DNA of 64,000 bases from Anaspis maculata (lineage: Eukaryota > Arthropoda > Insecta > Coleoptera > Scraptiidae), in assembly GCA_949128115.1 (NCBI GenBank), contig OX421964.1, positions 1 through 64,000 of the forward strand, in the 5' to 3' direction. Below are positions 40,201-52,737 of this stretch, one piece after another (position 1 is the first letter of the stretch; every line of letters begins with the position of its first letter). The notes beneath the pieces were generated by a model. It was given only the letters and a program-made list of their open reading frames with translations, made no database searches and had not been told where the DNA came from. A program made the position numbers and the translations under genes.

Positions 40201-43200
40201 GAGCCTGAAGTCACGTGGGTTAAAACCCTCACTTTTTGGATAACAATTGTGTCTTTTTTTTTATATTTGTGTTCGTTCGTCAGATGTTGCGTTTGGAACA
40301 AGTAGCTGCCAACTCAAGAAGTGGTGACCGATCGTATTCAAAATCACGTGGGTTGGAGTATGAAGTAACGTGAGTTAGAGCCTGAAGTCACGTGGGTTAG
40401 GACCTGAACTTTTTGGATAACCATTGTGTCTATTCTTTGATATTTTTGTTCGTCCGTCGGATGTTGCGTTTGTAACGAGTAGCTGCCAACTCAAAAAGTG
40501 GTGACCGATCGTTTTTGAAGTCACGTGGGTTGGAGCCCGGAGTCACGTGGGTTAGGACCTGAACTTTTTGGATAACCATTGTGTCTATTCTTTGATATTT
40601 TTGTTCGTCCGTCGGATGTTGCGTTTGGAACGAGTAGCTGCCAACTTAAAAAGTGGTAACCGATCGTTTTTAAAGTCACGTGGGTTGAAGTTTGAAGTCA
40701 CGTGGGTTGGAGCCTGAAGTCACGTGGGTTGAAACCTGAACTTTTTGGATAACAATTGTCTTTTTTTTTTTTTCGATATTTGTGTTCGTTTGACGGATGT
40801 TGCGTTTGGAACAAGTAGCTGCCAACTCAAAAAGTGGTGACCGATCGTTTTTAAAGTCACGTGGGTTGAAGTTTGAAGTCACGTGGGATGGAGCTTGAAG
40901 TCAGGTGGGTTAAGACCTGAACTTTTTGGATAACAATTGTCTTTTTTTTTTCGATATTTGTGTTCGTTTGACGGATGTTGCGTTTGGAACAAGTAGCTGC
41001 CAACTCAAAAAGTGGTGACCGATCGTTTTTAAAGTCACGTGGGTTGGAGTTTGAAGTAACGTGGGATGAAGCTCGAAGTCACGTGGGTTAGGACCTGAAC
41101 TTTTTGGATAACAATTGTGTCTTTTTTTTCGATATTTGTGTTCGTTTGACGGATGTTGCGTTAGGAGCAAGTAGCTGCCAACTCCAAAAGTGGTGACGAA
41201 TCGTTTCAAAAGTCACGTGGGATGAAGCCTGGAGGCACGTGGGTTGAAGCCTGAAGTCACGTGGGTTGGAGCCTGAAGTCACGTGGAATAGGACCTGAAA
41301 TGTTTGGATAACATTTGTGTCTTTTTTTTTATATTTGTGTTCGTTTGACGGATGTTGCGTTTGGAACAAGTGGCTGCTAACTCAAAAAGTGGTGACCGAT
41401 CGTCTTTGAAGTCACGTGGGTTGAAGTTTGAAGTCACGTGGGCTGGAGCCTGTAATCACGTGGGTTCAAACCTGAACTTTTTGGATAACTATTGTGTCTA
41501 TTTTTTGATATTTTTGTTCGTTCGTCGGATGTTGCGTTTGAAACGAGTAGCTGTCAACTTAAAAAGTGATGACCGATCGTTTTTGAAGTCACGTGGGTTG
41601 AAGTTTGAAGTCACGTGGGTTGGAGCCTGAAGTCACGTGGGTTAGGACCTGAAATTTTTGGATAACAATTGTGTCTTTTTTTTGATATTTGTGTTCGTTT
41701 GGCGGATGTTACGTTTGGAACAAGTAGCTGCCAACTGAAAAAGTGGTGACCGATCGTTTCAAAAGTCACGTGGGTTGATGTTTGAAGTCACGTGGGTTGG
41801 AGCCTGAAGTCACGTGGGTTCAAACTTGAACTTTTTGGATAATAACTGTGTCTTTTCTTTTGATATTTGTGTTAGTTAACGGATGTTGCGTTTGGAACAA
41901 GTAGCTGCAAACTCAAAGAGTGGTGACCGATCGTTCCTTAAGTCACGTAGGTTGAAGTTTGAAGTCACGTGGTATGGAGCTTGAAGTCAGGTGGGTTAAG
42001 ACCTGAACTTTTTGGATAACAATTGTGTCTTTTTTTTTTGATATTTGTGTTCGTTCGTCAGATGTTGCGTTTGGAACAAGTAGCTGCCAACTCAAAAAGT
42101 GGTGACCGATCGTTTTTAAAGTCACGTGGGTTGGAGTTTGAAGTCACGTGGGTTGGAGCTTAAAGTCACGTGGGTTAGGACCTGAACTTTTTGGATAACA
42201 ATTGTGTCTATTTTTGGATATTTTTGTTCGTCGGATGTTGCGTTTGGAACGAGTAGCAGCCAACTTGAAAAGTGGTGACCGATCGTTTTTGAAGTCACGT
42301 GGGTTGAAATTTGAAGTCACGTGGGTTAAAGTTTGAAGTCACGTGGGTTGAAACCTGAACTTTTTGGATAACAATTGTCTTTTTTTTTTTCGATATTTGT
42401 GTTCGTTTGACGGATGTTGCGTTTGGAACAAGTAGCTGCCAACTCAAAAAGTGGTGACCGATCGTTTTTAAAGTCACGTGGGTTGGAGCCTGGAGGCACG
42501 TGGGTTGAAGCCTGAAGTCACGTGGGTTGGAGCCTGAAGTCACGTGGGTTCAAACCTGATTTTTTTGGATAACAATTGTGTCTATTTTTTGATATTTTTG
42601 TTCGTTCGTCGGATGTTGCGTTTGGAACAAGTAGCTGCCAACTCAAAAAGTGGTGACCGATCATTTTTAAAGTCACGTGGGTTGAAGTTTGAAGTCACGT
42701 GGGTTGGAGCCTGGAGTCACGTGGGTTCAAACCTGAACTTTTTGGATAACAATTGTGTCTATTTTTTGAAATTTTTGTTCGTTCGTCGGATGTTGCGTTT
42801 GGAACGAGTAACTGCCAACTCCAAAAGTGGTGACCGATCGTATTAAAAGTCACGTGGGTTGAAGTTTGAAGTCACGTGGGCTGGAGCCTAAAGTCACGTG
42901 GGTTAAAACCCTCACTTTTTGGATAACAATTGTGTCTTTTTTTTTATATTTGTGTTCGTTCGTCAGATGTTGCGTTTGGAACAAGTAGCTGCCAACTCAA
43001 GAAGTGGTGACCGATCGTATTCAAAGTCACGTGGGTTGGAGTATGAAGTAACGTGAGTTAGAGCCCGAAGTCACGTGGGTTAGGACCCAAACTTTTTTGA
43101 TAACAATTGTGTCTTTCTTTTTGATATTTGTTTTCGTTTGACGGATGTTGCGTTTGGAACAAGTAGCTGCCAACTTCAAAAGTGGTGACGGATCGTTTTA

Positions 43201-43337
43201 CAGGCACGTGGGTTGAAGCCTGGAGGCACGTGGGTTGAAGCCTGAAGTCACGTGGGTTGGATCCTGAAGTCACGTGGGTTAGGACCTAAATTTTTGGATA
43301 GCAATTGTGTCTTTTCTTTCATATTTGTGTTCGTTTG
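34221..43337 (+). repeat. Higher-order satellite repeat alpha, copy 2 (about 9.12 kb)
   Basis: This is the second tandem copy of the 8.94-kb block. Its offset to copy 1 shifts from 8938 to 9117 bp near 39.65-39.82 kb, a change of one monomer. After about 43.39 kb the match to copy 1 ends. Confidence 0.87.
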
Positions 43338-44888
43338 ACGGATGTTGCGTTTGGAACAAGTAGCTGCCAACTCAAAAAGTGGTGACCGATCGTTTTCAAA
43401 GTCACGTGGGTTGAAGTTTGAAGTCACGTTGGTTGAAGCTTGAAGTCACGTGGGTCCAAAACTAAACTTTTTGGACAATAATTGTGTCTTTTCTCCCGAT
43501 ATTTGTGTTAGTTAACGGATGTTGCGTTTGGAACAAGTAGCTGCCAACTCAAAAAGTGGTGACCGATCGTTTTTAAAGTCACGTGGGTTGGAGTTTGAAG
43601 TCACGTGGGTTGGAGCTTGAAGTCACGTGGGTTAAGACCTGAACTTTTTGGATAACAATTGTGTCTATTTTTTGATATTTTTGTTCGTTCGTCGGATGTT
43701 GCGTTTGGAACAAGTAGCTGCCAACTCAAAAAGTGGTGACCGATCATTTTTAAAGTCACGTGGGTTGAAGTTTGGAGTCACGTGGGTTCAAACCTGAACT
43801 TTTTGGATAACAATTGTGTCTATTTTTTGATATTTTTGTTCGTTCGTCGGATGTTGCGTTTGGAACGAGTAACTGCCAACTCCAAAAGTGGTGACCGATC
43901 GTATTAAAAGTCACGTGGGTTGAAGTTTGGAGTCACGTGGGCTGGAGCCTGAAGTCACGTGGGTTAAAACCCTCACTTTTTGGATAACAATTGTGTCTTT
44001 TTTTTTATATTTGTGTTCGTTCGTCAGATGTTGCGTTTGGAACAAGTAGCTGCCAACTCAAGAAGTGGTGACCGATCGTATTCAAAGTCACGTGGGTTGG
44101 AGTATGAAGTAACGTGAGTTAGAGCCTGAAGTCACGTGGGTTAGGACCTGAACTTTTTGGATAACCATTGTGTCTATTCTTTGATATTTTTGTTCGTCCG
44201 TCGGATGTTGCGTTTGGAACGAGTAGCTGCCAACACAAAAAGTGGTGACCGATCGTTTTTGAAGTCACGTGGGTTGGAGTTTGAAGTCACGTGGGTTGGA
44301 GCCCGGAGTCACGTGGGTTAGGACCTGAACTTTTTGGATAACCATTGTGTCTATTCTTTGATATTTTTGTTCGTCCGTCGGATGTTGCGTTTGGAACGAG
44401 TAGCTGCCAACTTAAAAAGTGGTAACCGATCGTTTTTAAAGTCACGTGGGTTGAAGTTTGAAGTCACGTGGGTTGGAGCCTGAAGTCACGTGGGTTGAAA
44501 CCTGAACTTTTTGGATAACAATTGTCTTTTTTTTTTTCGATATTTGTGTTCGTTTGACGGATGTTGCGTTTGGAACAAGTAGCTGCCAACTCAAAAAGTG
44601 GTGACCGATCGTTTTTGAAGTCACGTGGGTTGGAGTTTGAAGTCACGTGGGTTGGAGCTCGAAGTCACGTGGGTTAGGACCTGAACTTTTTGGATAACAA
44701 TTGTGTCTTTTATTTTCGATATCTGTGTTCGTTTGACGGATGTTGCGTTTGGAACAAGTAGCTGCCAACTCCAAAAGTGGTGACGGATCGTTTTCAAAGT
44801 CACGTGGGTTGAAGCCTGGAGGCACGTGGGTTGAAGCCTGAAGTCACGTGGGTTGGAGCCTGAAGTCACGTGGGTTAGGACCTGAAAT
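38871..44888 (+). repeat. Higher-order satellite repeat delta, copy 1 (about 6.0 kb)
   Basis: This block matches 57961-64000 at an offset of 19090 bp, changing to 19112 bp after about 43.77 kb because of one 22-bp subrepeat. It overlaps the end of alpha copy 2. Confidence 0.85.
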
Positions 44889-47475
44889 TTTTGGATGACA
44901 CTTGTGTCTTTTTTTTCGATATTTGTGTTCGTTTGACGGATGTTGCGTTTGGAACAGGTAGCTGCCAACTCCAAAAGTGGTGACAAATCGTTTCAAAAGT
45001 CACGTGGGTTGAGGCCTGGAGGCACGTGGGTTCAAACCTAATTTTTTTTGGATAACAATTGTGTCTATTTTTTGATATTTTTGTTCGTTCGTCAGATGTT
45101 GCGTTTGGAACAAGTAGCTGCCAACTTAAAAGTGGTGACCGATCGTTTTTGAAGTCACGTGGGTTGAAGTTTGAAGTCACGTGGGATGGAGCTTGAAGTC
45201 AGGTGGGTTAAGACCTGAACTTTTTGGATAACAATTGTGTCTTTTTTTTTCGATTTTTGTGTTCGTTTGACGGATGTTGCGTTAGGAACAAGTAGCTGCC
45301 AACTCCAAAAGTGGTGACAAATCGTTTTAGAAGTCACGTGGGTTGTAGCCTGGAGGCACGTGGGTTCAAACCTGATTTTTTTTGGATAACAATTGTGTCT
45401 ATTTTTTGATATTTTTGTTCGTTCGTCGGATGTTGCGTTTGGAACAAGTAGCTGCCAACTTAAAAGTGGTGACCGATCGTTTTTAAAGTCACGTGGGTTG
45501 AAGTTTGAAGTCACGTGGGATGGAGCTTGGAGTCAGGTGGGTTAAGACCTGAACTTTTTGGATAACATATGTGTCTTTTTTTTCGATTTTTGTGTTCGTT
45601 TGACGGATGTTGCGTTAGGAACAAGTAGCTGCCAACTCCAAAAGTGGTGACGAATCGTTTCAAAAGTCACGTGGGTTGAAGCCTGGAGGCACGTGGGTTG
45701 AAGCCTGAAGTCACGTGGGTTGGAGCCTGAAGTCACGTGGAATAGGACCTGAAATGTTTGGATAACATTTGTGTCTTTTTTTTTTATATTTGTGTTCGTT
45801 TGACGGATGTTGCGTTTGGAACAAGTAGCTGCTAACTCAAAAAGTGGTGACCGATCGTTTCTAAAGTCACGTGGGTTAAAGTTTGAAGTCACGTGGGTTG
45901 GAGCCTGAAGTCACGTGGGTTCAAACCTGAACTTTTTGGATAACTATTGTGTCTATTTTTTGATATTTTTGTTCGTTCGTCGGATGTTGCGTTTGAAACG
46001 AGTAGCTGCCAACTTAAAAAGTGGTGACCGATCGTTTTTGAAGTCACGTGGGTTGAAGTTTGAAGTCACGTGGGTTGGAGCCTGAAGTCACGTGGGTTAG
46101 GACCTGAAATTTTTGGATAACAATTGTGTCTTTTTTTTGATATTTGTGTTCGTTTGGCGGATGTTGCGTTTGGAACAAGTAGCTGCCAACTGAAAAAGTG
46201 GTGACCGATCGTTTTAAAAGTCACGTGGTTTGATGTTTGAAGTCACGTGGGTTGGAGCCTGAAGTCACGTGGGTTCAAACTTGAACTTTTTGGATAATAA
46301 CTGTGTCTTTTATTTTGATATTTGTGTTAGTTAACGGATGTTGCGTTTGGAACAAGTAGCTGCCAACTCAAAGAGTGGTGACCGATCGTTTTTAAAGTCA
46401 CGTAGGTTGAAGTTTGAAGTCACGTGTGATTGAGCTTGAAGTCAGGTGGGTTAAGACCTGAACTTTTTGGATAACAATTGTGTCTTTTTTTTTTGATATT
46501 TGTGTTCGTTCGTCAGATGTTGCGTTTGGAACAAGTAGCTGCCAACTCAAAAAGTGGTGACCGATCGTTTTTAAAGTCACGTGGGTTGGAGTTTAAAGTC
46601 ACGTGGGTTGGAGCTTGAAGTCACGTGGGTTAGGACCTGATTTTTTTGATAACAATTGTGTCTATTTTTTGATATTTTTGTTCGTTCGTCGGATGTTGCG
46701 TTTGGAACAAGTAGCTGCCAACTTGAAAAGTGGTGACCGATCATTTTTAAAGTCACGTGGGTTGAAGTTTGAAGTCACGTGGGTTGGAGCCTGAAGTCAC
46801 GTGGGTTCAAACCTGAACTTTTTGGATAACAATTGTGTCTATTTTTTGATATTTTTGTTCGTTTGTCGGATGTTGCGTTTGGAACGAGTAACTGCCAACT
46901 CCAAAAGTGGTGACCGATCGTATTAAAAGTCACGTGGATTGAAGTTTGAAGTCACGTGGGCTGGAGCCTGAAGTCACGTGGGTTAAAACCCTCACTTTTT
47001 GGATAACAATTGTGTCTTTTTTTTATATTTGTGTTCGTTCGTCAGATGTTGCGTTTGGAACAAGTAGCTGCCAACTCAAGAAGTGGTGACCGATCGTATT
47101 CAAAGTCACGTGGGTTGGAGTATGAAGTAACGTGAGTTAGAGCCTGAAGTCACGTGGGTTAGGACCCAAACTTTTTTGATAACAATTGTGTCTTTCTTTT
47201 TGATATTTGATTTCGTTTGACGGATGTTGCGTTTGGAACAAGTAGCTGCCAACTTCAAAAGTGGTGACGGATCGTTTTACAAGCACGTGGGTTGAAGCCT
47301 GGAGGCACGTGGGTTGAAGCCTGGAGTCACGTGGGTTGGAGCCTGAAGTCACGTAGGTTAGGACCTGAATTTTTGGATAGCAATTGTGTCTTTTTTTTCA
47401 TATTTGTGTTCGTTTGACGGATGTTGCGTTTGGAACAAGTAGCTGCCAACTCAAAAAGTGGTGACCGATCGTTTT

Positions 47476-48189
47476 TAAAGTCACGTGGGTTGAAGTTTGA
47501 AGTCACGTTGGTTGGAGCCTGAAGTCACGTGGGTCCAAAACTAAACTTTTGGACAATAATTGTGTCTTTTCTTTTGATATTTGTGTTAGTTAACGGATGT
47601 TGCGTTTGGAACAAGTAGCTGCCAACTCAAAAAGTGGTGACCGATCGTTTTCAAAGTCACGTGGGTTGGAGTTTGAAGTCACGTGGGTTGGAGCTTGAAG
47701 TCACGTGGGTTAAGACCTGAACTTTTTGGATAACAATTGTGTCTTTTTTTTTGATATTTGTGTTCGTTCGTCAGATGTTGCGTTTGGAACAAGTAGCTGC
47801 CAACTCAAAAAGTGGTGACCGATCGTTTTTAAAGTCACGTGGGTTGGAGTTTGAGGTCACGTGGGTTGGAGCCCGGAGTCACGTGGGTTAGGACCTGAAC
47901 TTTTTGGCTAACAATTGTGTCTATTTTTCGATATTTTTTGTTCGTTCGTCGGATGTTGCGTTTGGAACGAGTAGCTGCCAACTTAAAAAGTGGTGACCGA
48001 TCGTTTTAAAGGTCACGTGGGTTGAAGTTCGAACTCACGTGGGTTGGAGCCTGAAATCACGTGGGTTGAAACCTGAACTTTTTGGATAACAATTGTGTCT
48101 TTTTTTTTTCGATATTTGTGTTCGTTTGACGGATGTTGCGTTTGGAACAAGTAGCTGCCAACTCAAAAAGTGGTGACCGATCGTTTTTG
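47476..48189 (+). repeat. Four-monomer tandem duplication in the satellite (about 712 bp)
   Basis: The variant subrepeat CACGTTGG at 47504 recurs at 48216, 712 bp (four monomers) later, with the same following string of variants, including CCAAAACTAAACTTTTGGAC. The second copy runs from about 48190 to 48790. Confidence 0.75.
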
Positions 48190-51100
48190 AAGTCACGTGG
48201 GTTGAAGTTTGAAGTCACGTTGGTTGGAGCCTGAAGTCACGTGGGTCCAAAACTAAACTTTTGGACAATAATTGTGTCTTTTCTTTTGATATTTGTGTTA
48301 GTTAACGGATGTTGCGTTTGGAACAAGTAGCTGCCAACTCAAAAAGTGGTGACCGATCGTTTTCAAAGTCACGTGGGTTGGAGTTTGAAGTCACGTGGGT
48401 TGGAGCTTGAAGTCACGTGGGTTAAGACCTGAACTTTTTGGATAACAATTGTGTCTTTTTTTTTTTGATATTTGTGTTCGTTCGTCAGATGTTTCGTTTG
48501 GAACAAGTAGCTGCCAACTCAAAAAGTGGTGACCGATCGTTTTTAAAGTCACGTGGGTTGGAGTTTGAGGTCACGTGGGTTGGAGCCCGGAGTCACGTGG
48601 GTTAGGACCTGAACTTTTTGGCTAACAATTGTGTCTATTTTTCGATATTTTTTGTTCGTTCGTCGGATGTTGCGTTTGGAACGAGTAGCTGCCAACTTAA
48701 AAAGTGGTGACCGATCGTTTTAAAGGTCACGTGGGTTGAAGTTCGAACTCACGTGGGTTGGAGCCTGAAATCACGTGGGTTGAAACCTGAACTTTTTGGA
48801 TAACAATTGTCTTTTTTTTTTCGATATTTGTGTTTGTTTGACGGATGTTGCGTTTGGAACAAGTAGCTGCAAACTCAAAAAGTGGTGACCGATCGTTCTT
48901 AAAGTCACGTGGGTTGGAGTTTGAAGTCACGTGGGTTGGAGCTCGAAGTCACGTGGGTTAGGACCTGAACTTTTTGGAAAACAATTGTGTCTTTTTTTTC
49001 GATATTTGTGTTCGTTTGACGGATGTTGCGTTTGGGAAAAGTAGCTGCCAACTCCAAAAGTGGTGACGGATCGTTTTGAAAGTCACGTGGGTTGAAGCCT
49101 GGAGGCACGTGGGTTGGAGCCTGAAGTCACGTGGGTTAGGACCTGAAATTTTTGGATAACAATTGTGTCTTTTTTTTTATATTTGTGTTTGTTTGACGGA
49201 TGTTGCGTTTGGAACAAGTAGCTGCCAACTCAAAAGGTGGTGACCGATCGTTTTAAAAGTCACGTGGGTTGAAGTTTTAAGTCACGTGGGTTGGAGCCTG
49301 AAGTCACGTGGGCTCGAACCTTTACTTTTTGGATAACAAATGTGTCTTTTTTCTTATATTTGTGTTCGTTTGACGGATGTTGCGTTTGGAACAAGTAGCT
49401 GCCAACTCAAAAAGTGGTGACCGATCGTTTTAAGAGTCACGTGGGTTGAAGTTTGAAGTCACGTGGGTTGGAGCCTGAAGTCACGTTGGTTTAAACCTTA
49501 ACTTTTTGGATAACAAATGTGTCTTTTTTTTTATATTTGTGTTCGTTCGTCAGATGTAGCGTTTGGAACAAGAAGCTGCCAACTCAAAAAGTGGTGACTG
49601 ATCGTTTTCGAAGTCACGTGGGTTGGAGTTTGAAGTCACGTGGGTTGGAGTCCAAAGTCACGTGGGTTAGGACCCAAACTTTTTGGGTAACAATTGTGTC
49701 TTTTTTTTCGATATTTGTGTTCTTTTGACGGATGTTGCGTTTGGAACAAGTAGCTGCCAACTCAAAAAGTGGTGACCGATCGTTTTTGAAGTCACGTGGG
49801 TTGAAGTTTGAAGTCACGTGGGTTGGAGCCTGAAGTCACGTGGGTTAGGACCTGAAATTTTTGGATAACAATTGTGTCTTTTTTTTGATATTTGTGTTCG
49901 TTTGGCGGATGTTGCGTTTGGAACAAGTAGCTGCCAACTGAAAAAGTGGTGACCGATCGTTTTAAAAGTCACGTGGGTTGATGTTTGAAGTCACGTGGGT
50001 TGGAGCCTGAAGTCACGTGGGTTCAAACTTGAACTTTTTGGATAATAACTGTGTCTTTTCTTTTGATATTTGTGTTAGTTAACGGATGTTGCGTTTGGAA
50101 CAAGTAGCTGCCAACTCAAAGAGTGGTGACCGATCGTTTTTGAAGTCACGTATGTTGAAGTTTGAAGTCACGTGGGATGGAGCTTGAAGTCAGGTGGGTT
50201 AAGACCTGAACTTTTTGGATAACAATTGTGTCTTTTTTTTTTGATATTTGTGTTCGTTCGTCAGATGTTGCGTTTGGAACAAGTAGCTGCCATCTCAAAA
50301 AGTGGTGACCGATCGTTTTTAAAGTCACGTGGGTTGGAGTTTGGAGTCACGTGGGTTGGAGCTTGAAGTCACGTGGGTTAGGACCTGAACTTTTTGGATA
50401 ACAATTGTGTCTATTTTTTGATATTTTTGTTCGTCGGATGTTGCGTTTGGAACGAGTAGCAGCCAACTTAAAAAGTGGTGACCGATCGTTTTTGAAGTCA
50501 CGTGGGTTGGAATTTGAAGTCACGTGGGATAAAGTTTGAAGTCACGTGGGTTGAAACCTGAACTTTTTGGATAACAATTGTCTTTTTTTTTTCGATATTC
50601 GTGTTCGTTTGACGGATGTTGCGTTTGGAACAAGTAGCTGCCAACTCAAAAAGTGGTGACCGATCGTTTTTAAAGTCACGTGGGTTGGAGCCTGGAGGCA
50701 CGTGGGTTGAAGCCTGAAGTCACGTGGGTTGGAGCCTGAAGTCACGTGGGTTCAAACCTGATTTTTTTGGATAACAATTGTGTCTATTTTTTGATATTTT
50801 TGTTCGTCGGATGTTGCGTTTGGAACGAGTAGCAGCCAACTTGAAAAGTGGTGACCGATCGTTTTTGAAGTCACGTGGGTTGAAATTTGAAGTCACGTGG
50901 GATGAAGTTTGAAGTCACGTGCGTTGAAACCTGAACTTTTTGGATAACAATTGTCTTTTTTTTTTCGATATTCGTGTTCGTTCGTCGGATGTTGCGTTTG
51001 GAACAAGTAGCTGCCAACTTGAAAAGTGGTGACCGATCATTTTTAAAGTCACGTAGGTTGAAGTTCGAAGTCACGTGGGTTGGAGCCTGAAGTCACGTGG

Positions 51101-52737
51101 GTTCAAACCTGAACTTTTTGGATAACATATGTGTCTATTTTTTGATATTTTTGTTCGTTCGTCGGATGTTGCGTTTGGAACGAGTAACTGCCAACTCCAG
51201 AAGTGGTGACCGATCGTATTAAAAATCACGTGGGTTGAAGTTTGAAGTCACGTGGGCTGGAGCCTGAAGTCACGTGGGTTAAAACCCTCACTTTTTGGAT
51301 AACAATTGTGTCTTTTTTTTTACATTTCTGTTCGTTCGTCAGATGTTGCGTTTGGAACAAGTAGCTGCCAACTCAAGAAGTGGTGACCGATCGTATTCAA
51401 AGTCACGTGGGTTGGAGTATGAAGTAACGTGAGTTAGAGCCTGAAGTCACGTGGGTTAGGACCCAAACTTTTTTGATAACAATTGTGTCTTTCTTTTTGA
51501 TATTTGTTCTCGTTTGACGGATGTTGCGTTTGGAACAAGTAGCTGCCAACTTCAAAAGTGGTGACGGATCGTTTTACAAGTCACGTGGGTTGAAGCCTGA
51601 AGGCACGTGGGTTGAAGCCTGAAGTCACGTGGGTTGGAGCCTGAAGTCACGTGGGTTAGGACCTAAATTTTTGGATAGCAATTGTGTCTTTTTTTTCATA
51701 TTTGTGTTCGTTTGACGGATGTTGCGTTTGGAACAAGTAGCTGCCAACTCAAAAAGTGGTGACCGATCGTTTTTGAAGTCACGTGGGTTGGAGTTTGAAG
51801 TCACGTGAGTTGGAGCCCGGAGTCACGTGGGTTAGGACCTGAACTTTTTGGATAACCATTGTGTCTATTTTTTGATATTTTTGTTCGTCCGTCGGATGTT
51901 GCGTTTGGAACGAGTAGCTGCCAACTTAAAAAGTGGTAACCGATCGTTTTTAAAGTCACGTGGGTTGAAGTTTGAAGTCACGTGGGTTGGAGCCTGAAGT
52001 CACGTGGGTTGAAACCTGAACTTTTTGGATAACAATTGTCTTTTTTTTTTTTTTTCGAAATTTGTGTTCGTTTGACGGATGTTGCGTTTGGAACAAGTAG
52101 CTGCCAACTCAAAAAGTGGTGACCGATCGTTTTTGAAGTCACGTGGGTTGGAGTTTGAAGTCACGTGGGTTGGAGCTCGAAGTCACGTGGGTTAGGACCT
52201 GAACTTTTTGGATAACAATTGTGTCTTTCATTTTCGATATCTGTGTTCGTTTGACGGATGTTGCGTTTGGAACAAGTAGCTGCCAACTCCAAAAGTGGTG
52301 ACGGATCGTTTTCAAAGTCACGTGGGTTGAAGCCTGGAGGCACGTGGGTTGAAGCCTGAAGTCACGTGGGTTGAAGCCTGAAGTCACGTGGGTTAGGACC
52401 TGAAATTTTTGGATGACAATTGTGTCTTTTTTTTCTATATTTGTGTTCGTTTGACGGATGTTGCGTTTGGAACAGGTAGCTGCCAACTCCAAAAGTGGTG
52501 ACAAATCGTTTTAAAAGTCACGTGGGTTGGAGCCTGGAGGCACGTGGGTTCAAACCTGATTTTTTTTGGATAACAATTGTGTCTATTTTTTGATATTTTT
52601 GTTCGTTCGTCGGATGTTGCGTTTGGAACAAGTAGCTGCCAACTTAAAAGTGGTGACCGATCGTTTTTAAAGTCACGTGGGTTGAAGTTTGAAGTCACGT
52701 GGGATGGAGCTTGAAGTCAGGTGGGTTAAGACCTGAA

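Noticed and set aside
25282..43337. The 8.94-kb duplication as a simple assembly error
   Set aside because: The copies differ by point changes, T-tract lengths, one whole monomer and 22-bp steps, so they are not a duplicated contig. Read depth was not available to confirm this.
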